A stretch of DNA of 64,000 bases from Plantago major. Its lineage: Eukaryota > Streptophyta > Magnoliopsida > Lamiales > Plantaginaceae. The notes under the pieces are model-generated. The model was given only the letters and a program-made list of their open reading frames with translations. It was not told the origin of the DNA and made no database searches. The position numbers were made by a program, and so were the translations under genes. Shown here one piece after another: positions 1 through 10,832 of the stretch. The stretch covers positions 18,042,566 through 18,106,565 of the forward strand of contig CM048839.1 of assembly GCA_026545765.1 (NCBI GenBank), in the 5' to 3' direction. How positions within the stretch are numbered: position 1 is the first letter of the stretch; every line of letters starts with the position of its first letter.

Positions 1-818
1 ATGTAGACCCAAGTGCAGGTGACTATGCTTATTGGGCTCAATTGTAAGATCTGGAATTAAGATGAAAGGTCTTATAGTGTACATTTGACCGGCTTTTCAC
101 ATGAAGTGAACATGAGTTTCTTTAATTTACAAGTTTTAAGTTTATAACTAACTAGAGATCATTACACGAATATGCACTGCACTTGCCATCTCTCGTCATC
201 ATAAATTGATGACAATAAGAATCAGACTTTAACCCTTATTGATTAACAACATATTGTAATAATCGATAAAGAACAATATCATAGTTCGTGTCATCGTACA
301 TGTGAGTTTGTGAATGCACTTTGTAATCTATAAGGGAGTGATTTGTTGTGTGCCATTTAATGGTTGAACACATATTAAGAGGTTATTGGTAGCATTCATT
401 TCTGTCCAAACGCATTTTGTTGGGCCCGAGCAATTCACCGGGATGCCATTTCAAATGCACATTGATGTGCAATTGAAAATGGCTAGAGACCCTAATGCAA
501 TTTTGAATGACGCATGGATGTGTAATTTGAACATTACCTGAGTCGTCAATCATACACAACCATTCAAGTCCCAAGCATCGCATTTTATGGTCAACGCTCG
601 ATTAAAAAACTTAAAAGCTACCGGGCTGTTACTATTTAAAAACATTGATCACACTTGTGTGTGCTATTCAGAACCAATCGAATCCTACTTGACTCAATTC
701 AATATTGCCTTTTCCTTTTTCTTTTTAAACGTCTAGAAAATGGTCGATGGATCAAGCATAACACTTGTCATTGGCTTTATTGCTCATAGAGTCAACTAAT
801 TTCCACCAAGAGAAGATA
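1..818. other. AT-rich intergenic DNA, no gene seen
   Basis: No open frame of convincing length or codon pattern is present; the short frame around 383-583 has no recognisable protein character. No repeat boundary was found before the MITE at 819. Confidence 0.6.
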
Positions 819-1044
819 CTCCAACCGTACCAGTTTTATCTTTCCGGAATCGCATTCCGTTTTAATCCATCTCAACTTCATTTTTTCATCTCTTAAATGG
901 AAAATTTCTCTCCTACTTTATACACTATTTGTCATACTTTATTCACTATTTTTCCTACTTTATCACCATCCCTCCTACTTTATTTACTTTTCTCTTAAAT
1001 CTTGTGTTCAGACCCGCAGGAAGATGAAACCGGGACGGAGGGAG
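819..1044. mobile_element. Stowaway-type MITE (Tc1/mariner)
   Basis: The right end reads CCGGGACGGAGGGAG followed by TA. The left end, after a TA at 817-818, reads CTCCAACCGTACCAG, an imperfect inverted copy. TA target duplication, about 226 bp length and the CTCCCTCCGTCCC-type terminal repeat are the classic Stowaway signature. There is no coding capacity. Confidence 0.75.
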
Positions 1045-1513
1045 TATATGTATATATAGTACATCTGTTATATCATTACAAGATCATACTAGTATATAAT
1101 ACATCGCATAATTTATGGTCATTAAGAAATGAAAATGTTATCCGATGATTAATGACGAAGAACAAATAATTTTATTTCTTTAAGGTTTTAGCTTTATATT
1201 TGTTGTGTTTCGCGTTCATGACTCTTTCAGTTTCTTGTCATCAAAGAGTGGCATTCTTATCGAGTATCCTCAACGTATTAATCATTTTTGTATTAAGAGG
1301 CAAAAAAATGGCCTGTGAAATATAAACAATAATATAAAGTTGGTGAAATTATATTATCATCCAATTAACTATTTAGATGCAATTATGCATGAAAACATAC
1401 ATCCTTGGCGGTTCTATCTAATGTTTGATAAAGTGTAGTAATACTATATGTTAAGATTTTCATGAGTCCGCTATTGACTAACGTTTTTTAGAACATGTTA
1501 CTTTCATACATCA

Positions 1514-1571
<58 letters not shown>

Positions 1572-1641
1572 ATATATATATTAAAAATACAATAGACCAA
1601 GCTAAATGATCCGTAATTCATAAAATCTGATAGGCTAGCAC
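1045..1641. other. Intergenic DNA before the copia element, with an AT microsatellite
   Basis: AT-rich sequence with no gene seen. It contains a TA/ATGT dinucleotide tract at about 1516-1581 close to the start of the retrotransposon. Confidence 0.6.
1516..1581. repeat. (TA)n microsatellite
   Basis: About 65 bp of TA dinucleotides with a short TATG interruption. Similar tracts occur at 5113-5157 and 40366-40443, each inside or beside mobile DNA. Confidence 0.9.
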
Positions 1642-1823
1642 TGTCAAGATAAAGAACCAAGATTACAAAAAGATGAAGAAATTCAGAAAAAGCAAGAAGA
1701 GGCGCCAAACACAAGCAATGGAACAGAGAATATGCGAAGCACAGGATCAAACAGCATCTGGGAAGCCTACGTGTCACACTATAACAGGAAGGTGCATTAC
1801 ACTGAGTACAGAAGATCTGTACG
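1642..1823 (+). repeat. 5' LTR fragment of the copia element
   Basis: Matches the start of the 3' LTR (5974-6150) almost base for base, then departs at the sequence ACACTGAGTAC, after which gag codons begin. The downstream half of the LTR, the PBS and the normal gag start were removed by a deletion. Confidence 0.8.
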
Positions 1824-2582
1824 CAACAAGTCTGGTTTTGTTGATGGCACTCTGTTACAGCCTGAGCCTGAGGATCCACTTTACTTACCTTGGATCAGGT
1901 GTAACAATATGGTTTTAACTTGGATTATTTACTTTGTTTCTGCTGATATAGCAAGCAACATTCGCTATGTGACTACTGCAAAAGAGGCATGGGATAGGTT
2001 GAAGATCCGTTATGCTCAACCTCTGATAAGGTTCGAATCTATCAGATTCAAAACGAGATCTCAACCTTGATGCAACACCAGATGTCTGTGAGTGATTACT
2101 TCACTCGGCCCAATGGCTTGCTTGAGGAGCTGACAGTCTATAGGCCTGCTCAGGGGTGTGTTTGTGGCACTTGTGCGTGTCGGGGCTTGCATGACCAAAC
2201 TGAAGCCAAGCAGGAGGATTTCGTGTTTCGTTTCTTAATGGGCTTGACTTCTGCCTATGAAAATGTGCGTGGCCAGATTATCATGATGGATCCAACTCCA
2301 AACATGGTCGACAAAGCATACTCTATTGTGCTTCAGGAAGAGCGTCAAAGGCTTGCTCGTAGTCTGCTCAATACAGGAGGGGAGTCTTCTGCTATGGCTA
2401 TGATTGGAAACAAGAGGAAGGAAAAGGCTGGGCTATATTGCACAAGCTGCAAAAGGAGTGGACATTCTGTGGAGTTTTGCATGAAGTGTTCTTATTGCAA
2501 AAAGCCTGGACACTTGATCAAGTCTTGCTACAAGATCCATGGCTATCCTCTTGGCTATAAGTTTAACAACAACCGAGATTAA
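1732..2582 (+). pseudogene. gag: copia gag (nucleocapsid) remnant
   Basis: Two overlapping frames (1732-2070 and 2067-2582) carry a plant copia gag. The first holds a retrotransposon gag (UBN2-type) core with a W-I-x-Y-F-V-S-A-D-I motif. The second continues it and ends in a CCHC zinc knuckle of form C-x2-C-x4-H-x4-C, just before 2560. A frame change near 2068 separates them. The first codons of the open frame are derived from the LTR, so the apparent start is not the original one. Gag packages the element RNA in cytoplasmic virus-like particles. Not functional here. Confidence 0.8.
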
Positions 2583-2618
2583 AGCACTAGCAGCTCTACT
2601 GCTAACCAAGTTGAGTCC

Positions 2619-3643
2619 ATGATGCGAGATGATGCTGTTGTGGAGAGTAACAAAGCTGAGCAGAAGACATTTACTAGAGCTGAGGTTCAGAAGTTGCTAG
2701 GTGTGATGGGAGCTCGCTTGATCAATATGGTACACAAGGAGGATGACAAGGACACTGAGATAGCTGAAGCAGAAAAGTTTGCAGGTATGATTTGTTTTAT
2801 ATCTTATTTTGTCCTTCTCTACATCTTTTCTTGTCGCACCATGCGTGTGTTATGTCACACTAGTACTATGGATATTCAAAATGAGTTTTCTGATCCAAAT
2901 GACTGGATAATTGATTTAGGAGCAACTAATAGTGTCACTTTCACAATAAAGAATTTTACTCACAATGTGAGGACTTTTTCGTCATCTGTTTTGTTGCCTA
3001 AGAATACTCGTATTCAAGTCACTCATATTGGTGACATTAAGATTAATACTCATTTAACGCTATATAATATTTTGCTAGTTCCACAATTTCATGTCAATCT
3101 TATTTCTATTAGCAAAGTCACGGCTACTAATAGTGTTAGTTTCATTTTTTCTAATCATCATTGTATTATTCAGACACAGTCTTCATATGGATGATTGGAA
3201 AGACGTTGCATAGGAAAGGGTTGTATCACATCAAGTTGGACAAGGAAATTTCTACTGGCGTTTCACAAAGTTCTCTATGTTTTCAAGTTGCTAAAATAAA
3301 ACATGACCCATGGCACTTTCGGCTTGGTCATTTGCCTAATGAGAGACTCAAACTAGTTGAACTCTCATCTCCTTCTGTTTGTTGTACTGAATTCTCCTAT
3401 TGCGATGTCTGTTTTAAAGCAAAGCATAGGAAAATTCCTTTTCCTTTTGGTAATAATACGAGGTGTTTGCACATGTTTGATCTCATCCATTGTGATATAT
3501 GGAGACCTTTTTCCGTCCCATCACTTAAAGGTCATCATTACTTCTTAACGATTGTTGATGATCATACGCGTTTTACTTGGACATTTCTTATGAAATTTAA
3601 ATCTGACACGACAAATATTACAAAATTTTATTCTTTTCATTGA
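2619..3643 (+). pseudogene. pol: copia protease and integrase N-terminal part
   Basis: The frame at 2619-3194 contains the protease region, but the catalytic motif reads W-I-I-D-L-G-A-T instead of the usual D-S/T-G, so the active site is altered. The frame at 3161-3643 follows with the GAG-pre-integrase zinc region (H-x3-H ... C-x2-C, as in HFRLGH and CDVC) and the start of the integrase core, including the first catalytic Asp in HCDIW. A frameshift near 3643 breaks the core before the second Asp (LRSDNG, about 3675). Confidence 0.82.
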
Positions 3644-4731
3644 AAATAAATTTAACACTACTTTAAAAGTGCTTCGTTCGGATAATGGTTTAGAGTTTAC
3701 TATGAATGAATTTTTTTGCCTCTAAAGGAATTATTCATCAACAAACATGTGTTTATACACCACAACAAAACGGGGTAGTTGAACGAAAGCATCAACAGCT
3801 ACTTAATGTTGCACGAAGTATAATGTTTCAATCAAATGTTCCTCTTCGTTTATGGGGTGATGCAATTTTACATGCCACTTATCTCATTAATCGTGTTCCT
3901 AGTGAAGTTATTGATAACAAGACACCTTACGAACTTTTAGTTCATAAAATTTCGGATTATAAACATATCCGAGTATTTGGTTGCTTGGCTTATGCCTCTA
4001 CTATTAAAGAACATCGTCATAAGTTTCAATCTCGTGCTCGTACTTGTATTTTTATTGGTTTTCCGGCAAATGTTAAAGGTTACAAATTATTTGACATTGA
4101 TACGAAAGACGTTTTTGTTTCGAGAGATGTCTTATTCATTGAAGAGGTTTTTCCATTTAAAGATCGACTTGTTCCAGAACCTAATGACAATTCCAATGTC
4201 TCGTTTCCTATAGACATGTTACCTTCTCTTCCTACTATTGATTCCCCACATGTTTCATCAAATTTACCTCATGATTCGGTTTCTAGTAATTCTTCTACAT
4301 CTTCTTCTAATGATTCGGGTGGATCTACGAATGATCACAATATTTCTCCGTCTCTACAACCTGTTCGGATTCTTACTCGCTCTACTCGAGAACCTTCAAA
4401 GTATAATGATTATCATCATCGAATCTTAACTAGGCAAGTTAATTCCGAGGCACATGTTGTATCAAGTACTAAATATCCGATCCACAAGTATATTACTTAT
4501 GATAGGTTGAGTGATTCTCAATATAAATACACTCTTCAATTGTCATTACTTGAGGAACCTCGATCTTATAATGAGGCTATTAAGTATCCTCATTGGCAGA
4601 AGGCTATTCAAGATGAATTACAAGCTATGGAAAACAATAAAACTTGGTCAATTACTTCTCTTCCTCCTGGCCACAAGGCCATTGGGTGTCGTTTTGTGTT
4701 CAAGACTAAGTTAAAAGCTGATGGTACGTTT
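3644..4731 (+). pseudogene. pol: copia integrase C-terminal half and start of reverse transcriptase
   Basis: After the frameshift the second integrase Asp (in RSDNG) is followed by an open frame from 3706 with the third catalytic residue in PQQNGVVERKHQ. The integrase C-terminal GKGY-like region (FIGFPANVKGYKLF) follows, then a serine-rich linker and the beginning of the RT domain (W-x-K-A-I-x-D-E-L ... N-K-T-W). The frame ends abruptly where the hAT-type element at 4732 is inserted. RT resumes at 5317. Confidence 0.85.
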
Positions 4732-5110
4732 TAGGGGTGCACGTTCGGATTAATCCGATCCGAAGTTCGCATCAATCCGAAGTTTCGGACCACTAAAGGC
4801 TCAATCCGAAAAAGTTCGAATTGGATCGGATTTAATCCGAACTTTAATTTAAAAAAAAAACTGAAATAGCATTTCGTAGCCAAATTAAATACTAGTTCAG
4901 TAGTTCCACATTCAAAATAAACAAAATAAAGTTCACAAGTTTACTGCAAGTCCAAAACAACAAATACGAAAAGTTTGGAGTTCATGTTCTAGAATAACGA
5001 CTAGTCGATTACATTCTTTGAAGTAAAAATAGAAAGTGCATATTTCCAACAGCCAAAATCCAACTTCCCAGCATCCTAAGTATTTTGTATTTTGTTTGGC
5101 TGAATAAGGG

Positions 5111-5162
<52 letters not shown>

Positions 5163-5316
5163 TAATTCGGATTTTCGGATCCGAAAATTCGACGGATCGG
5201 ATCGGATTAATCCGAAAATCTTCGGATCTAAAATATCATAATCCGTAATCCGATCCGAATACATCGGATCGGATCGGATTTTTGGATCGGATTTTCGGAT
5301 TTTATGATCACCCCTA
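4732..5316. mobile_element. Non-autonomous hAT-type element inserted in copia RT
   Basis: The ends are TAGGGGTGCACG on the left and GATCACCCCTA on the right, an inverted pair typical of hAT transposons. The flanking octamers are GTACGTTT (4724-4731) and GTACGTTG (5317-5324), a 7/8 matching 8-bp target duplication. Removing the element and one octamer restores continuity of the RT reading frame. The subterminal regions are full of CGGAT / ATCCG motifs in both orientations, and the middle has a TA microsatellite (about 5113-5157). There is no transposase, so it must have been moved by an element elsewhere. Confidence 0.88.
5113..5157. repeat. (TA)n microsatellite inside the hAT-type element
   Basis: About 45 bp of TA dinucleotides, starting after GAATAAGGGGAA. 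Confidence 0.9.
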
Positions 5317-5973
5317 GTACGTTGGATAAACACAAGGCTAGATTAGTAGCTCAAGGATTTACACAACGTTTTGGTTATGATTACGAGGAGACATTTAGTC
5401 CTGTAGCAAAGCTAACAACTGTTCGTACTTTCTTTGCTCTTGCTTCGAAACTTAACTGGCATCTTCTTCAATTAGATGTTCATAATGCTTTTTTGAAAGG
5501 TGATTTAGATGAAGATTTATACATGAAACTTCCTCCTGGTCTTGTCATTACAGGGGACAGTGCTACCACAATGGTGTGAAAGTTACACAAGTCGATTTAT
5601 GGGCTAAAACAAGCTTATGGTCAATGGAATTATAAACTTACTAAGTCATTGAGAGAATATGGATTCATACAATCAAAACATGATTATTCTTTGTTTAATA
5701 AAACAACCAAGCATGGCTGTGTGTCTTTGCTTGTTTATGTTGATGACATTTTAATTGGAGGAAATGATATGGGTGAAATCAACAAAGCAAAGTGTTTTTT
5801 GCAACAACAATTTAAAACAAGAGAATTGGGAGTACCGAAATATTTTCTTGGCCAAGTGTCTCTACACTTGACCAAAAGGTAGACATCTTCACAAAAGCTG
5901 TAGCCTCTTCAAGATTGATGTCACGATTAAACAAGATGGGAGTTATTAGCATATACTCACGTATTGAGGGGAA
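5317..5973 (+). pseudogene. pol: copia reverse transcriptase and RNase H tail
   Basis: RT resumes with [11 protein letters not shown], then D-V-x-N-A-F-L-K-G. A stop at about 5577 precedes L-x-K-S-I-Y-G-L-K-Q, and then comes the catalytic Y-V-D-D motif near 5740. Soon after, at about 5870, the frame jumps to the very end of RNase H (D-I-F-T-K-A), so the end of RT and nearly all of RNase H are deleted. The purine tract GAGGGGAA at 5966-5973 is the polypurine tract next to the 3' LTR. Confidence 0.83.
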
Positions 5974-6490
5974 TGTCAAGATAAAGGACCAAGATTACAA
6001 AAAAATGAAGAAATTCAGAAAAAGCAAGACGAGGCGCCAAAACAAGCAATGGAACAGAGAATATGCGAAGCACAGGATCAAACAACATCTGGGAAGCCTA
6101 CGTGTAATACTATAACAGGAAGGTGCATTACACTGAGTACATAAGATCACGAAGAAACCCAAGCTGCTATTTCTAGGGTTCATCCGTACGCAGATGCTTC
6201 TGGAATGAAACCTGGATGAAATTGAGCATAATTGACGACTTGTATGAGTAAATATCCATTGTACGAACACTAGAAGTAGGACATTTTAGGAAATTCGTGG
6301 TAGATTAGGGTTGATTTGTTGTTTCTATATATGCTAGATTACTGTAGCTTGAATACATACAAATTCATTGAATACAAATCGATTTACAGAAAGATGAATT
6401 CTTACTCTCTATTTTCTTCCGCTTTCGACTCTGAGAAGCACAATATAAACAGAACTAACAGAACATTCGTTATTTTGTACTACTAGTCCG
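5974..6490 (+). repeat. 3' LTR of the copia element
   Basis: Begins TGTCAAGATAAAGG immediately after the polypurine tract and matches 1642-1823 over its first 180 bp. The exact right end is uncertain; no clear 5-bp target duplication was found. Confidence 0.7.
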
Positions 6491-6498
6491 GCTATTCG

Positions 6499-7642
6499 CA
6501 GTAGCGAATCCAGAACAAATTTTCGCCGGGGTCTAAGCTTTAACTACTAGGTCAGTGTAAAAGTGAAAAAACATTTTTAAAAAATAAAAAAATCTAAATC
6601 TACTAGTACTATCTTTATACCAATTCCAAGTGACTTTTTTTAGTCAACCGTTTTCACATTAATTTAACCATGAATTACTCTTAATCTAAATCTACTACAG
6701 TCATTCACCTTTATAATTTAGTGTAACTCTTTTAAGGGATCGTCTTTATAAAGGGACCGGCAAACATTACTGTTATAGCCAGACACATTTTGGATATTTA
6801 TTAAAAACATCGATATTATATATACACACATAATGTTTAAAACATTATATTTATACTAAAAAAATCAACCCATCCCATGTTCCCCTTTAATGTAGGTACT
6901 TGCCAACAGTTTGTGTACAGTTTAAGAGTAATACGATGCCAAGATTAAAAATATTTTACTTGTAAAAAAAATGAGAATTTGAAATTGAGACAGATAGGAT
7001 ATAATATAGCCAAAATTACATAGATTATATCATTTGAAATTACAAAATGAAAAGAATTAAGCAACAAACATAAGATAGTAAGTTTCATGCTAGACCGACT
7101 ATAGAGAGACTAAAAAGGGATCGACAAACGTTCAATCGTAGTTAGAAACATTACACGTTTTCACGATTTGTGTTATACATACAAATAAAAATAACATAAA
7201 TTGTTCACTCATAAATCATTAATGATATTGTTTAGAATATATATTATATAAATAGTTAAGAGCATTAGTCGTCCACTTAGGTACCTACGTAATACAGGTC
7301 TCTCTCAAAGATTTTTTAAACATAAAAATTATAAAGAAAGAAAAAGAAAAGATGGGGAGGGGCATGTTTATACATTATGTGATTAATAACGGAGCATAAT
7401 TTCACCAACAAAAGACTAAGCTTGAATAAACAAATCAAGAATTACAAGCCACAAGTCACAACACGACACCAAACTTCACAATTGGAATTGATTATTAATT
7501 CCAGTAGCAGTAGTATATTAAAAAAGAATAACAGGCACGGCGAAATGAATAAGAAAAATATGTAAAATCAGTATATACATATGCTACCGGGAAAAGTTGA
7601 GTGGGTCTAGTGCCCCCCCGGACCCATGTCCCTTCGTCACTG
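6499..7642. mobile_element. hAT-type (Tip100-like ends) non-autonomous element
   Basis: The left end is CAGTAGCGAATCCAG and the right end is CTTCGTCACTG, an imperfect CAGTGGCGRA-type inverted repeat. The flanking octamers GCTATTCG (6491-6498) and GCTATCCG (7643-7650) agree at 7 of 8 bases, the target duplication size of hAT. The inside is AT-rich without a transposase. The same kind of ends occurs at 16690 and 24181. Confidence 0.8.
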
Positions 7643-7650
7643 GCTATCCG

Positions 7651-8712
7651 CCTACCTTAATTACCTAAGAACTTCTCCAGCAGAGTCCAAATCGATTTGG
7701 GACTCTAGCTCAGTGCTCCAGTGCGAGGCCCAGCGCTGGACATTTGCCTTTTTTTCATTTCTTTTCTTTTCTTTCCTTGTTTTCTTCCCTCGTTTCTTGT
7801 TTTATTTCCTCTTTTCTTGTTTTCTTTCTTTTCTTTCCTCATTTCTTGTTTCCTTTCCTCTTTTCTTGTTTTCTTTCCTCTTTTCTACTTTTATCTTTTT
7901 TATTATTTTTTATTTTTCTTGAATATTTTCATATGATAATAATTATATGTAGCAATAGAAATATACTTATACATTATTTCTCAAATTTAAAATACATATT
8001 ATTTCAATTTAGAATCACACTTGTAGAATGTAGTATTTTAATTGTTGTAATTTTCATTTTCAGTTATTGTAATTTTCAATTTCAAATATTGCAATTTTCA
8101 ATTTCAAATATTGTAGTTTTTTTAAGTAATGTAATTTTTATTTTCAAGTAATATATTTTTAAAAAATTAATGTGATTTTATTATAATTAATTAATGATAT
8201 TTTAATAAATTCAAGAATAAGGTTTAAGAGGAAATGAGAAAAGAAAATGAAATGAAAAATCAAGTTTGAAAGAAATGTGAAAAGAAAATAATTTTTGGGC
8301 CTCATTGTTGGAGTAGAGAATTGTGAAGAGTTGCAAAGTGAGTTGCAGTATATGAAATGTTGATGTGGCAGAGATTTGGGACTAATAACACAAGTGACAA
8401 GTGAGTAAACATAAACATATGGAATCCATAAGGATATGAATTCTGTGTTTGAGGACAGCCAAATTCATTGAGTTGGTGAACATATAGTTACGAACGTGTT
8501 TCTAAAAATGACTCATTAAGTTGATGAACACACGCTCATTATAAATTACTATGAATAGCGTCACTTAACAGGCAAATGGGTTCACTTTGTTCCATGACTC
8601 GATCTTCCAAGTTCCAATCCAAAAATTTGTATTTTATTTTCCCATTCAGTTCATAGTAGAACGCATTTACACTTGAAAAAAATAACTGACAATCAAGTTG
8701 TGGGGTTCGAAC
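7651..8712. other. Intergenic DNA with a long polypyrimidine tract
   Basis: No gene is supported. From about 7742 to 7921 the plus strand is nearly all C and T (repeated TTTCTTTTC / TTCCTC); the frames read through it are artefacts of the bias. The flanks TTCTCCAGCAGAGTCC (near 7673) and GTTGGAGTAGAGAATTG (near 8306) are weakly inverted and may be ends of an old element, but this is uncertain. Confidence 0.5.
7742..7921 (+). repeat. Polypyrimidine (TTTCTTTTCTTTCC) tract
   Basis: About 180 bp of almost uninterrupted C/T with a loosely repeated TTTTCTTTCCTC unit. Confidence 0.85.
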
Positions 8713-8982
8713 TAGAGCTGCAAACTAGTCGAGCTTTTTTCAAGCTACTCGAGTTCGAGTTCAAACTTTGTTAATATTTGAACTTTGTTAGTTTTCGAGT
8801 TCACGAGTCGAACTAAATTCGAGCTTTTGAATTTAAAAAACTTAACTAAAAAAAAGCTAGCAAGCCGAGTTCGAATAAATAAATTTTCTTCCGAACTCGA
8901 GCTTCATACAATTTTTTTTAACAAGACGAACTTTTGTAAAGATCGACTTGGCTCATTTGTAACCGTAGCTCGAACTATGCAC
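8713..8982. mobile_element. Possible hAT-type MITE with CGAG subterminal repeats
   Basis: The left side reads TAGAGCTGCAAACTAGTCGA and is followed by many GAGTTCGAG / CGAGCTT motifs. The right side, near GCTCGAACTATGCACCTCC, is a rough inverted counterpart. No matching 8-bp target duplication was found, so the boundaries are provisional. Confidence 0.4.
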
Positions 8983-10121
8983 CTCCTTAATTTTGAGTAG
9001 ATAATTTTTCAAGCATTGTTGAAATATGATGAAAGTGGTATATTATCAGATGAAAATGCAAAGGCCAACTTCTTTGCTCCAATACTTATCCCGATGGCAC
9101 CTTCCCTAGAAATTCACTGACCACTTGACTACATCTTGATCCCTGTAATCACCTACCAAACATGAAAACACGCTTTAATTTACCCCACTCTAATTTGTTC
9201 AGCTCATCTACACCATGCTTTGGCCTGAAAACGTCTTTTGTGGACTGTGGTCATATTTTACGTTCAACAATATAATGTGCACACATTGCTAATGGCTCTT
9301 GATCCGTTAAACAAGGACAATATAAACACTTGTCTTTTGGTATTTTATGAATTTCAAAGTCAGGAAACAAAAAAGTCCATGTATATTGTTGCTTGCTACG
9401 AAAGTTCAGAAATATTGTTGCTCCCAAAATAACAATAAAAATAATTGATTAATCATTTGTAGTTTGCGGTGTGCTTATTCATATCCACTCACTAATTATT
9501 CTTATCTGACTCATCCTTATTATTTTAGAACTTAATTAGTACTTGGATTTGTACAAAATCGATAAGGATAGGGAACAAGTTTCGACATTTAAAATTTGTA
9601 TGCCATGTTCAATGATCCCGTCCCTAACACTGGGAATTTTTCTCAATTAACTATTCGTCAAATCTTGGTCACTGATATAAGGGAATCTTTATTAATTTGT
9701 TTTTAGGCTATAGTTTTAAGGGAAATTCCTGATAATCAACGTGTTCTACGTCTTGTTGCATATGTACTAATGAAAATTATTAACTACACAACATTTTAGA
9801 CCCTGCATTATTCATAGTGACTACAAAATTCATGAACGAAGTTTCGAATCAAGAACTTCATTCCCTTAAATAAGATGTTTATGGTCTCAACTCAGTAATA
9901 GCTTACCTCACGGAAGAGATGCGTTTCAATTTTTTATGCAAACATTCTAGATTTTTCGAAACATTTTAATAGAAGGAAATTATAAAGTACAAAGTCTCGA
10001 AACAATTTCAAATTTCATATTCATTTCATCACGATAGTCTGAAACGGTTGAAATGTTTGAATTCTTTTTGTTCCGTTTCGACGATATTTTAAATATGTCG
10101 TTTGGACATTTGCAATCCTCA
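8983..10121. other. Intergenic DNA, nothing recognised
   Basis: AT-rich; no convincing frame, no repeat family recognised. Confidence 0.55.
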
Positions 10122-10298
10122 AAAAATTATTACCTAAACCAGGTCTATCAATTAATTCATACACCATAGATTTATCCATATCACTAATTTAATGGACATG
10201 TCACACACTTAAATGTTTATGTGGAGTGATGTGGATCATTTTCCACCACATGGTGTATGAGTTAATGATAGATCTCATTTACATAATAATTTTCCACA
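10122..10298. mobile_element. Fold-back MITE with inverted repeats of about 44 bp
   Basis: The stretch around 10122-10169, containing AGGTCTATCAATTAATTCAT and ACACCATAG, pairs with the reverse complement of the stretch at about 10250-10298, containing TGGTGTATGAGTTAATGATAG. Only about 80 bp separates the arms, so the whole can fold into one hairpin. Target duplication and superfamily are not clear. Confidence 0.65.
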
Positions 10299-10832
10299 AT
10301 CCACATTTTCCACAATCCACATGGATCATGGAAAGAACACTATATGAAGGTAAGATATTTAGATTGTTTCATTATGGTAGTAATTTTATTTTTACTTTTT
10401 TCAAAAATGTACATATTACAATGAGTATTGTTCCACTCACACCATTACAAATCTAGAACTAGAAACAAATATTAGTCGGTCATAATCAAGATATCACCTC
10501 TATGTCATAAACTCAGCCTAACTATGTGAGCCAAGTCTCAATCACTCAATGAGTTCTCTAGGAACCTTAAACTTTTCCTATTTCTTTGGAGGCTTGTAAT
10601 CATGCACAAGAACTGAATGGACTTCCTCAGAATGTCTGAACTTTGGTCTCATACTCTCATTGCTCAGAAAGCCTCTCACATTATGGTACATCAGCCGCAA
10701 ACAGTCAATGCATTCTTACAAGCTTACAAAGAAACAAATGGTGAAAATTTCATTCCTTCGTCCTATACTCTAACACAACTATAATTTCCTTTTTAGTTTC
10801 ATTTCATTATCAGTAAATCAGCATCAGAATGA
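10299..10832. other. Downstream region of the uniporter gene
   Basis: No coding sequence seen. Probably holds the 3' UTR of the minus-strand gene ending at 10833; AATAAA-like AT stretches are present but no single poly(A) signal can be chosen. Confidence 0.45.

Larger units (their letters stand above)
1642..6490 (+). mobile_element. Degenerate Ty1/copia LTR retrotransposon
   Basis: Order gag - protease - integrase - reverse transcriptase on the plus strand identifies Ty1/copia. A sequence starting TGTCAAGATAAAG occurs at 1642 and again at 5974 and stays closely similar for about 180 bp, so these are the two LTRs. The 5' LTR is cut short and runs straight into gag, so the PBS is gone. A polypurine tract (GAGGGGAA) sits directly before the 3' LTR. 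The element is dead: several frameshifts, a mutated protease motif, a hAT-type insertion in RT, and a deletion of the end of RT and most of RNase H. The right LTR end is not resolved; it lies somewhere between about 6437 and 6490. Confidence 0.88.

Noticed and set aside
383..583. Minus-strand 66-codon frame near the window start
   Set aside because: Short, no family pattern, no supporting signals.
1511..1879. Minus-strand 122-codon frame over the copia LTR
   Set aside because: It ends in a run of Ile/Tyr from the TA microsatellite and overlaps the LTR and gag; a shadow frame.
5076..5333. Minus-strand frame in the hAT-type element
   Set aside because: Consists of CGGAT repeats and a TA run read as protein; not a transposase.
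7626..8151. Long overlapping frames rich in Phe, Leu and Ser that look like membrane proteins
   Set aside because: They come from a polypyrimidine tract read in all three frames; no codon structure, no homology.
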